NCBI GenBank assembly: GCA_943329105.2
Contig: CALQCP020000141.1
Location: 1-6,486, forward strand
Source of the DNA: Chitinophaga pinensis
Lineage (GTDB): Bacteria; Planctomycetota; Phycisphaerae; Phycisphaerales; SM1A02
Length of the DNA stretch: 6,486 bases
Direction: 5' to 3'
Below, piece after piece: positions 1 to 6,270 of the stretch (within the stretch, counting starts at the first letter, position 1; each line of letters opens with the position of its first letter). Made by a program: the position numbers and the translations under genes. A model generated the notes under the pieces. The model was given only the letters and a program-made list of their open reading frames with translations, searched no databases and was not told the DNA's origin.

Positions 1-98
1 CACTCAAACCCGTCCAACAGACCAGCCATACCCACCGCAATCACCGCGAGAGTGGCGGCGAGGCCAGCAAACAACACGATTCGGGTAGGAGCCTTCAC
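1..98 (-). CDS. N-terminus of a probable membrane protein, possibly a CHASE2-type sensor (partial)
   Basis: This is the 5' end of a minus-strand gene that runs off the left edge. From a GTG at 98-96 it reads 32 codons without a stop. The product begins with a short basic stretch (Lys2, Arg6), followed by about 18 hydrophobic residues (VLFAGLAATLAVIAVGMAG) and then LLDGFE. This is a typical N-terminal membrane anchor. The hydrophobic helix followed by Gly-Leu-Leu-Asp-Gly-Phe-Glu resembles the start of CHASE2 extracellular sensor domains, which usually continue with a Tyr-Asp-x-Arg stretch and belong to receptor adenylate cyclases, kinases or phosphatases. That assignment is inference from very little sequence. 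The gene lies 21 bases after the FecR gene stop and is probably co-transcribed with it. The start is uncertain: no clear ribosome binding site precedes the GTG, and an ATG at 27-25 lies after most of the anchor. Confidence 0.5.
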   Translation of the reverse strand, partial: MKAPTRIVLFAGLAATLAVIAVGMAGLLDGFE

Positions 99-109
99 TC
101 GCGCGAGTG
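96..109. repeat. Perfect 14-bp palindrome at a gene junction
   Basis: CACTCGCGCGAGTG is its own reverse complement with no central spacer. It lies between the stop of the FecR gene (120-122) and the downstream gene, and its last three bases on the minus strand are the proposed GTG start. A binding site for a dimeric regulator, or a structure that hides the start codon, is possible. Chance in GC-rich DNA cannot be excluded. Confidence 0.5.
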
Positions 110-119
110 TAGCGATCGG

Positions 120-3100
120 TCACTTACCGTTGCTGACGATTTGTTGCGCGCTGGCGGCGCTTCCGGCAGCACGCGCGGAGGCTGCGTTGGCCATGATTGC
201 CTGCGCCTCAGCCCCGGCGGCGGCGGCTTGAGCACGACCAACATAGTTGCCCATACTGCGTCCAAACAGACGACCCGCATTCGTTGACGCCGTCTGCTCC
301 ATCTGCCGAGCCTGCTGCACTGAACTATTCAATTGCGCGGCAATGGCTAACGCCTGCGAACGCGCGTCAGAGCTGGAGAGTGCCGCACTTGTAGCGACAT
401 CGGTCTTTGCCCGTGAAGAGAGCGCCTGAGCAACATCATCAAAGAACTGGGCCTGAGTGGCCAGCGCGGCGGCGGTGCCGTCGGCCGTCTCCACATCCTG
501 CCGACGCGAAGCCGCTGCAGCCTCAAACTGCTGGCGGTTGGTTCCAAACTGGTCAACGGCTGGTTGAAGCCGAACAGCGTCTGCTTGGAATCTGATCGCG
601 CGAACAGACTCGGTCTTCGCTGTTTCCGCTGATCCAACTGTACTGGTCGCTGCTGCACGGGCCGCGTTCGCTGATTCAGTGGTCGCCGCACTCTGCATCA
701 CCGCGCCCGCCGAATCTCCACTTTGCGCCGCCGACACGGTACGCAGCAGTCCCGCACCCGCTGATGCCTCGTGCGCTTCGGTCAAAATGCGCGAATCCGT
801 GGCGCTCACAAACGCCCGTTCGGCATTTCCTGCCGCTCCTTCGGCGCCATCAAAGGCTGCCACCATCTGCGTACTGACCGTCGCCATTTCGTTCAAGGAA
901 ACCACCGCCGCCTGCGCCCCCATCTGTGCCATAACCGCCTCTGCTGCAGCGCCGGCGGTAAAGCGCCCGAACGCCAGCGTGCCCGCTTCATTCGCCGTGG
1001 TGTATCGGGTTTGACCCGAAACCAAGTCAATCTGCGCCTGTGCACCAATGCTGGAGTTCGATGCGAGCAGTGAGTTGATATTGCCGGCAATAGCTTCCAC
1101 GCGGTTCTGCTGGGCAACCAATAACAGTGTCTCCACCAAATCCTGCGCAGCCTCGGCACGCGAATTCGCTTCAGTAGCACTCGCGGCCGATGCTCGAGCG
1201 AAGCTGTCAACACGTTCCACTGAAATTCCAAAGCGAACGCTGAGTGCTTGAGTGACGACCGCGAGTTCCTGTGCCGCGCTGGCCGATCGCGTAGCCAAGC
1301 CCGCGCGGCCCACTGCTTCGGAGGCAAGCATATTGATATCCACACTCGCAGCGAGAATTGCATCAATGGCCATCGATGCTTGCCTGGTGAGTCCTTCCAA
1401 TTCACGCGGCGTTACTGCACCGTCGAGGATCTCCTCCAACTTCGCAGCGCCACCTGATACGCCGAGCGACGAGCCGTCCTTGACACCCTGGAATGCTTGG
1501 TCCATGGCATTCAGCGAATCGATGACCGCGTCACTTCCAAGGTAACGCTCGGCGGAAGTTGACCGCTCCAGGCCAGCAATTCCTGAGTCCATTTCGTCGG
1601 CCGCTGAGTTGAGGGCCTGTAAATCGGTGCGAATCTGTTTGCCGGTTGCCGCGGCCTGTGCGTTCTCGCCAATCGCACGGGTGTTCAGTTCGCTCACTGC
1701 AACAAATGCGGATCGCTCCTCAGTTTCTGCATCGTTCGTCCGTAAGTCAATCGCGCGAACTGCTGCAAGCGCGGCATCGGTGTCTGCCAGCGTGCGCATC
1801 AGGAAGGCGTATCCCACACCTTCCAGGACAGTTTCGGCCTCGTTCACCGTTCTCCTCAGCTGACCGCTGCGGCGTGTCACTCCACTATCAATTGCAGCCC
1901 ACTGACCGACCAACCGAACGCGCTCTGACAGCAGGCGCTGATACAACTGCTCGACCAATCCGAGCGATTCAGCGCGCAGGTCGTTGGCAGCTGTGTCCCG
2001 CGCATCCTGCACTGCGACCAATTTTGCATTCGTTTCGTTCAACAACTCCGTGGCTGACTCGAGTCGTGCCAGTGACTCGTTCGCGAGTACCGTCATCTGC
2101 GCGGTGGGTGATGCTGCCCGCAATTGTTCAACCAGAACATTGAGTCGCAGCACGGCTTGCTGAGCGCTTGCCGCCACACCGGCAATTCCGCCACCCGACT
2201 GCACCATGGCGCTGAGCGACGCGACCGCCTGTTGATACTCAGCCATCGCCGCCTGCGCGCCAGGTCGAGTGGTTTGATCCATTGAAGCAATCGCTGCTTC
2301 CAAGTCGCCGCGGTCAAAGTCCATGGCTGCGCGCTCATCCGACGCCGCATCACGCGCATCGCCCATCGCCATGATGGCCCGCCGCGCTTCGTCAACAAGC
2401 TGCTGCAGCCGGTCACTCGGTCCACCGTTGCCGCCAGGCGTCAACTCAAGTAGCGAAGTTGCTTGATGCGGGCCGAGGCCGCCCACAAGCGCACGGATGG
2501 CTGCCAGTGCATCGGACGCCTGCGTGCGTTCATCGTCAAAGACGCGGAAGTGCGTCTCCGCGGCGGGCCTCAGCGAATCACCAACACGCGCGGCGCGTTC
2601 GTCGAACGAGGCAATTGCATCCTTAGCAATCGCGCCCTGCTCGCCCGCAGCACTCAGTGCGTGTTCATGTGCCGCAAGCGCCGCTTTGGCCTGATCGCTG
2701 CGCGCCGAAGCCAAGCCTTGCAACGCAAGCAGCGCATCGTTCTGCGCTTCAATCGCATCCAGTTGACCGTCCGCCTGCATCAAGTACTCGATCGCGTGAG
2801 TGACATTGGTATTGGCAACCGTCACCAGAGTCTGCACGCGACTCACCACATTGTTGTCGCCACCAGAACGACCAGCAGCCTTTTCCGCTCGAGCGGAAGT
2901 TCTGTTGGCGGTCGTTGCCTGTGCCGAACTTCCTGGCTGTGATGGTGCCGCACCGTTCGCGGCGGTTTGAACTGCCTCGCTCTGCGTGGTGACCGGCAAT
3001 CCAGTTCCCGTAGCGGGAGCGCTGGCAGCTACCACCGCGGAGTGCGCTGGATTCTGCAAGTTGGAAGAACTTGCCGCGTCCCGCGACATTTGCACCGTGG

Positions 3101-3770
3101 TGTTGTTGAGTGAATATTTCAGTTCGATTGCGTTGATCGCGTTGCGTCGCGCACCCAACACCTCAACCTGCTTAAGTGGGCCGCTGGCAACTGCAAATTC
3201 CGTACCACGCACGGCCAACGTGGTGCTTGGAGTGACCACCTTGAAATCATTGGAAAGGCCCACCTTGTCAACTTTGAAATCGGCGCGACCATGTTTCACC
3301 GCCGCAGCAGTCCGCAGCGTGTCGCCATCTTGCACGACGGTTGGCAATTGGAACAATGTTCCTGCATCAATGAGCGCCGTGGCGTTTCGACCAATGCGCA
3401 TCGCTGCATGCGAACGCAGACCGGTGCGAACTTCAACGCCCTCCCCAACAACATCGTTTACTTTCGCGTCCTGCCATGGACTGGTTTCATTGGCGCGCCA
3501 TTGCACCTTGCCCGCAACATCAATGAAGACTGCACGCAAAGCTTCGCCCGCAGGTGCCGCCGGAGCGGCTGGATCAACTGCTGCGGTCGCGGCAGCGGGT
3601 ACGGGAGCCACTGCTGCATCCTGAGCCAACGCAGCCGACCACACCGCACCGGAACTCACCGCGGCAAGAAGGAGCGAAGTGATACGAACCGCACCCACGC
3701 CCGCGAGTTGCTGTGAGAACACCTTGGTCGAACGGAGTCGGTCATTGTGCGCTGAATCAGGCACGGTCAT
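120..3770 (-). CDS. Giant exported FecR-domain protein with a long Ala-rich helical region
   Basis: The product has 1216 residues from the ATG at 3770. Residues about 24-49 form a hydrophobic signal segment ending in AALA|Q, so it is probably exported. A Pro/Ala-rich linker follows (about 50-75), then one FecR domain (about 80-195) that ends in the hallmark TPSTTLAVRGTEF (VRGTEF at 187-192). A low-complexity Ser/Thr/Ala/Gln linker spans about 235-300. From about 309 to the end the protein is Ala-, Gln-, Glu- and Asp-rich and almost certainly helical, possibly coiled coil: I count four prolines in the last 750 or so residues and no cysteine in the whole protein. FecR domains are known from anti-sigma regulators, but they also occur in large secreted proteins, where they may bind ligands or cell wall. 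Here there is no FecI sigma factor or TonB receptor nearby, so an envelope structural or sensory role is inferred. The start is uncertain: in-frame ATGs at 3836 and 3869 would add 22 or 33 residues ahead of an already long n-region, and a GTG at 3722 would give a shorter signal peptide. None has a convincing ribosome binding site. Confidence 0.85.
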   Translation of the reverse strand: MTVPDSAHNDRLRSTKVFSQQLAGVGAVRITSLLLAAVSSGAVWSAALAQDAAVAPVPAAATAAVDPAAPAAPAGEALRAVFIDVAGKVQWRANETSPWQDAKVNDVVGEGVEVRTGLRSHAAMRIGRNATALIDAGTLFQLPTVVQDGDTLRTAAAVKHGRADFKVDKVGLSNDFKVVTPSTTLAVRGTEFAVASGPLKQVEVLGARRNAINAIELKYSLNNTTVQMSRDAASSSNLQNPAHSAVVAASAPATGTGLPVTTQSEAVQTAANGAAPSQPGSSAQATTANRTSARAEKAAGRSGGDNNVVSRVQTLVTVANTNVTHAIEYLMQADGQLDAIEAQNDALLALQGLASARSDQAKAALAAHEHALSAAGEQGAIAKDAIASFDERAARVGDSLRPAAETHFRVFDDERTQASDALAAIRALVGGLGPHQATSLLELTPGGNGGPSDRLQQLVDEARRAIMAMGDARDAASDERAAMDFDRGDLEAAIASMDQTTRPGAQAAMAEYQQAVASLSAMVQSGGGIAGVAASAQQAVLRLNVLVEQLRAASPTAQMTVLANESLARLESATELLNETNAKLVAVQDARDTAANDLRAESLGLVEQLYQRLLSERVRLVGQWAAIDSGVTRRSGQLRRTVNEAETVLEGVGYAFLMRTLADTDAALAAVRAIDLRTNDAETEERSAFVAVSELNTRAIGENAQAAATGKQIRTDLQALNSAADEMDSGIAGLERSTSAERYLGSDAVIDSLNAMDQAFQGVKDGSSLGVSGGAAKLEEILDGAVTPRELEGLTRQASMAIDAILAASVDINMLASEAVGRAGLATRSASAAQELAVVTQALSVRFGISVERVDSFARASAASATEANSRAEAAQDLVETLLLVAQQNRVEAIAGNINSLLASNSSIGAQAQIDLVSGQTRYTTANEAGTLAFGRFTAGAAAEAVMAQMGAQAAVVSLNEMATVSTQMVAAFDGAEGAAGNAERAFVSATDSRILTEAHEASAGAGLLRTVSAAQSGDSAGAVMQSAATTESANAARAAATSTVGSAETAKTESVRAIRFQADAVRLQPAVDQFGTNRQQFEAAAASRRQDVETADGTAAALATQAQFFDDVAQALSSRAKTDVATSAALSSSDARSQALAIAAQLNSSVQQARQMEQTASTNAGRLFGRSMGNYVGRAQAAAAGAEAQAIMANAASARAAGSAASAQQIVSNGK

Positions 3771-3911
3771 CTTTCGGTTGATTTCGTTACGTCCCACAGT
3801 GCCCCTACGCGCGTCGCCTTCGGCAAGTGCGACCATCCTGACAAGCAGACCTGCCGGAGCAACCACCATCCAATTCCACGAACCAATCAGCAAGCAAATC
3901 GACGCCGAATA

Positions 3912-3931
3912 GGAAACAATTCTTTGCTTCC
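3912..3931 (-). other. Stem-loop at the predicted 5' end of the FecR transcript
   Basis: Read on the minus strand, GGAAGCAA, loop AGAA, UUGUUUCC form an 8-bp stem containing one G-U pair. The G-U pair forms only in minus-strand RNA; on the plus strand that position is an A-C mismatch. The stem begins at or just after the transcription start predicted from the promoter at 3939-3967, so it could protect the 5' end of the FecR mRNA. No U-tract follows, so it is unlikely to be an intrinsic terminator for the lipoprotein gene upstream. Confidence 0.4.
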
Positions 3932-3938
3932 CAAACCG

Positions 3939-3967
3939 ACTATACGACCGATCTAAGTGCCTTTCCA
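3939..3967 (-). promoter_or_regulatory. Candidate sigma-70-type promoter for the FecR gene
   Basis: On the minus strand, TGGAAA (3967-3962, four of six matches to TTGACA) and TATAGT (3944-3939, five of six to TATAAT) are separated by exactly 17 bases. Transcription would start near 3932, leaving a leader of about 160 bases to the ATG at 3770, or about 60 to the ATG at 3869. It lies just after the stop of the lipoprotein gene, so the FecR gene may be transcribed independently of the two genes upstream. Confidence 0.5.
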
Positions 3968-3995
3968 GCAGAATCTTCCGTCAATACCGCACTTA
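3954..3995. repeat. Inverted repeat spanning the lipoprotein stop and the promoter -35 region
   Basis: TAAGTGC (3954-3960) is the exact reverse complement of GCACTTA (3989-3995), with 28 bases between. The right arm contains the lipoprotein stop codon (3995-3993). The loop contains the proposed -35 element, and the left arm sits in the -35/-10 spacer. It has no poly-U run and a large loop, so it does not look like an intrinsic terminator. A two-half-site operator or a chance repeat are both possible. Confidence 0.3.
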
Positions 3996-4676
3996 AGGAA
4001 CCTCGCTGGGCGCCGGAGCAGGCGCCGCGGGGGCGGAGAACGCCGAGTTGGGCAGCCCAAACTCCACGGAACTCTGGTCAAGGAGCTGATTGGGGGCTCC
4101 GGCGGGGATCACGCCCTCGCCCGATGACCCCTTGGTGGGCGACTCTGCAAGCGCCAACGCCTTGCCCGATTTCTGAACGCGCGCCAGGCGATTGATGAAA
4201 TCCACGAACTCGCGACCCGAAAGCGATTGGTTCTCGGTCCGAAGCGGAATCACATCCATGAACACCAGTTCCTTGGTGGCGTAGCGCGGAATCGGTCCCA
4301 TCAGCCGCATGGTCAGTCCGCCCTTGATCCCCACAATGCGACAGGCCGCCACCGACATCCATCCAATCTGCGCACTTTCGTCAGCGGGTGGACTCCATCC
4401 GCTCCCCACCCATTGCTTCTGGCGCGCAACGGCTATGCGGCCTTCATAGGTACTGGAGAGGTCCGTTCCGTCTGCAAAGACGATCAGCCCGTGCAGCGCG
4501 TCATCGTTGGTCACCACCATCTGCTTCTCCAGCGCGTCCAGGAAGTCAAGCTCCTGCGCCGAGCGCGGGAACTGATCCACCGCACTGTCCTTGATGCGCG
4601 CGCGTTCACACCCAATACAACAGCCCATCAGTAGCACACTGGCCACGCACATGGTGATGACACGATCAGAACGCAT
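3993..4676 (-). CDS. Small predicted lipoprotein of unknown function
   Basis: The product has 227 residues. The N-terminus is a lipoprotein signal: basic MRSDR, a hydrophobic stretch, then LLMGC, with Cys19 the most likely lipidated residue (LMG|C). Cys20 and Cys23 follow closely. Residues about 35-170 form a compact, probably mainly helical domain with a Gly-Gly-Leu-Thr-Met-Arg-Leu stretch at 119-125 and RYATKELVF at 131-139. The spacing around residues 81-117 faintly recalls an SLH (surface-layer homology) repeat, but I would not assign it. The last 20 or so residues are a Pro/Ala-rich tail ending in APAPAPSEVP. The start at 4676 is chosen because GGAG lies 6 bases upstream. The gene overlaps the end of the beta-barrel gene by 11 bases, so translation is probably coupled. 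Longer in-frame starts, for example ATG at 4691 or GTG at 4919, reach further into the barrel gene and would spoil the signal peptide. The likely site of action is the periplasmic face of the outer membrane, perhaps with the barrel protein; this is inferred from gene order. Confidence 0.8.
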   Translation of the reverse strand: MRSDRVITMCVASVLLMGCCIGCERARIKDSAVDQFPRSAQELDFLDALEKQMVVTNDDALHGLIVFADGTDLSSTYEGRIAVARQKQWVGSGWSPPADESAQIGWMSVAACRIVGIKGGLTMRLMGPIPRYATKELVFMDVIPLRTENQSLSGREFVDFINRLARVQKSGKALALAESPTKGSSGEGVIPAGAPNQLLDQSSVEFGLPNSAFSAPAAPAPAPSEVP

Positions 4677-6210
4677 ACGTCGCTCCAACATAGATGAATT
4701 GACGGGGCTGGCTTTCAGTATCGGTGAATAGCGGCGTATTCGGCACAAAGACACCATATCGAAAGCTTGTGTTGAGATCGCCAAAGATTCGCACGTCAAT
4801 ATTGAAGTCATACTCGCTGCCCACCAAGTTTGAGCCACCGAAATTGGTAGGTACCGAGATGGGCGCGTCAGCATCAAACCGTGTGTACAGAAATGCCGTG
4901 CCGCTAAAGCGAGTTTCACTGAGACCGTCGATCCCCTTGAACGGATTGAAGGACAGTGTGAACGAAGGAATGATCATGTTGGATGCTTCCGGAGCAAGCA
5001 CCAATCCAGTGTTTACATAGCCAAGCGAATTGAATGCCGTGTCCGTCTTCCCGGGCTCGATACCACCGTAGGTGTTGCCGGAGTCAAGTCGATACACCGA
5101 GCCAGAACCCGCAAGCATCTGAAAGTCAACACGTGCGTCGCTTGAATCACGCGCCAACCACGACAGTCCCACCAGCCCTGCCTCGGCAAGAATCGGCACG
5201 GTCTTCTGCGGTCGTCCCAGTTCATCAGGCGGGAGGTTCGAGTCGTGCTTGATGGGGTCGGAAAGTGTGGTACCAGTCTCCACCGCAAACTCAATGCGAT
5301 AAAGCAAATCACCACCAAGCGCACCGTTGATTCCCGTGCCCCAATACTGACTTTCGTAATTGAACTTGGTCTCCACCTGAAAGTCAGCCGGCACGCCGCC
5401 CGGAAGCATTTCCTTCTGCCCCGCGTTCTGGTCCCACTGCGCGAGGGCGTATGCAAACGGAACATGCGCACCGAGCTTGCAATCCACTTTCCCGCCCAAA
5501 TAGAAGCGGTTGGTATCGGTGTCGTACCCAGTGCGTGAGGTGTCCCAGTCAATCGTGTCATGACCAGCGGTGATTCCCGCCAGGCCACTGAACGCTACTG
5601 CTCCAAAGCTGGCATCCGCAGTAGCCGCATACATGTAGTCCGCCAGCGTGAGACCATTCGCCCACATGACATACTGGCGACCAACGCGCGCCTTGGCGGT
5701 CCACTCACGTGTCGCACCATCCTGTGCAGCCATCCAATTACTTAGGTCAATTTCCGCCCAGTAAATTTCCCCGATCGGCACCTGCCAACCATCGCCCGAG
5801 GACGAGAAGTCCCCGATGGTGTTCCAGTCGTTGTACTCAATGCGCAGCCGACCAAAGAAGCGGGCGTAACTATCAATTTCCACGCGACCATAGAGGCGCG
5901 CGTCGTAGGTGTTCAAGTATTGCGCTTGGCTTGACGAATCATCAACCTCGCTGAATCCGTAGCGAAAGTAACCGCCGTAGTCCATCAAGATGCGTTCAGC
6001 GATGGGGGTATTGGCGAAGAACTCGCGCCGATATTCGGCGTCTTGGAAGTTGAGAAGGGTCTGTAACTGCGCGGCCGGATCCGTGGCCGGACGAAGCGCG
6101 TTGGCCAAGTTCGCGGGAGTCTGCGCGTGTGCAACCGTATAGAGCGCGGCGGTGGCGAGCGCCACTCCGCAGCCTCCACTCTTCCAGCGAACGCTCCTAC
6201 GATCAGCCAT
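4666..6210 (-). CDS. Outer-membrane beta-barrel protein, alginate-export (AlgE)-like
   Basis: The product has 514 residues from the ATG at 6210. Residues 1-29 form a signal peptide: basic MADRRSVRWK, a hydrophobic core, then VAHA|Q. The rest has alternating polar/aromatic strands with Asp/Asn/Gly turns, as in outer-membrane barrels, and ends in YVGATYAF. A C-terminal Phe with alternating aromatics is the usual signal for the BAM assembly machinery. Segments like those of the alginate-export family include LRIEYNDWN (122-130), ARVGRQYVMWANGLTLAD (174-191), the Pro-Glu-x-Ser-Asn stretch (407-411) and VGSEYDFNIDVRIFGDL then RYGVFVPN (463-491). The family name is from memory of such motifs, so substrate and transport role are unknown; a porin or exporter of sugars or polysaccharide is possible. 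It is the first gene of a unit with the overlapping lipoprotein gene. In-frame ATGs at 6234 and 6240 and a GTG at 6357 exist. The GTG would overlap the divergent hydrolase gene and displace the signal peptide, so 6210 is preferred, although it has no obvious ribosome binding site. Confidence 0.8.
   Translation of the reverse strand: MADRRSVRWKSGGCGVALATAALYTVAHAQTPANLANALRPATDPAAQLQTLLNFQDAEYRREFFANTPIAERILMDYGGYFRYGFSEVDDSSSQAQYLNTYDARLYGRVEIDSYARFFGRLRIEYNDWNTIGDFSSSGDGWQVPIGEIYWAEIDLSNWMAAQDGATREWTAKARVGRQYVMWANGLTLADYMYAATADASFGAVAFSGLAGITAGHDTIDWDTSRTGYDTDTNRFYLGGKVDCKLGAHVPFAYALAQWDQNAGQKEMLPGGVPADFQVETKFNYESQYWGTGINGALGGDLLYRIEFAVETGTTLSDPIKHDSNLPPDELGRPQKTVPILAEAGLVGLSWLARDSSDARVDFQMLAGSGSVYRLDSGNTYGGIEPGKTDTAFNSLGYVNTGLVLAPEASNMIIPSFTLSFNPFKGIDGLSETRFSGTAFLYTRFDADAPISVPTNFGGSNLVGSEYDFNIDVRIFGDLNTSFRYGVFVPNTPLFTDTESQPRQFIYVGATYAF
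4683..4686 (-). promoter_or_regulatory. Ribosome binding site of the lipoprotein gene, inside the beta-barrel gene
   Basis: On the minus strand GGAG lies 6 bases before the ATG at 4676-4674, within the last codons of the upstream gene. It is the clearest Shine-Dalgarno sequence in the window and decides the lipoprotein start. Confidence 0.65.
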
Positions 6211-6270
6211 GAGTGAATACGGTACCGAAGTCATCGCCATGCCGTGCGGCGGGCGGTACGCTTGGCCTTC
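6211..6270. promoter_or_regulatory. Divergent intergenic region with an imperfect palindrome
   Basis: This 60-base gap between divergent starts must hold or adjoin the promoters of both genes unless they lie inside the coding regions. The only structure seen is an imperfect palindrome at 6215-6232, centred on CGGTACCG (6220-6227), with 7 of 9 positions paired. It could be an operator. I found no convincing -35/-10 pair on either strand. If the barrel gene actually starts at 6234 or 6240, the palindrome would be coding. Confidence 0.3.

Noticed and set aside
679..2143. Several plus-strand open frames of 65-165 codons opposite the helical region
   Set aside because: They overlap one another and the long minus-strand gene, have Arg/Ala/Ser/Cys-biased products and no domain features. 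Ala-rich GC-rich genes produce such shadows.
2986..3624. A 212-codon open frame on the plus strand, opposite the FecR gene
   Set aside because: It lies wholly antisense to the FecR domain coding region. The opposite strand has a recognisable domain and a signal peptide. The plus-strand product is a Ser/Thr/Ala/Cys-rich composition artefact with no motif.
120..3770. Classical FecR anti-sigma / iron-citrate signalling gene
   Set aside because: There is an N-terminal export signal rather than a cytoplasmic sigma-binding domain, the length is far greater, and no FecI-type sigma factor or TonB-dependent transporter gene is in the window.
3954..3995. Intrinsic terminator after the lipoprotein gene
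   Set aside because: The stem is only 7 bp with a 28-base loop, and no U-rich run follows on the minus strand.
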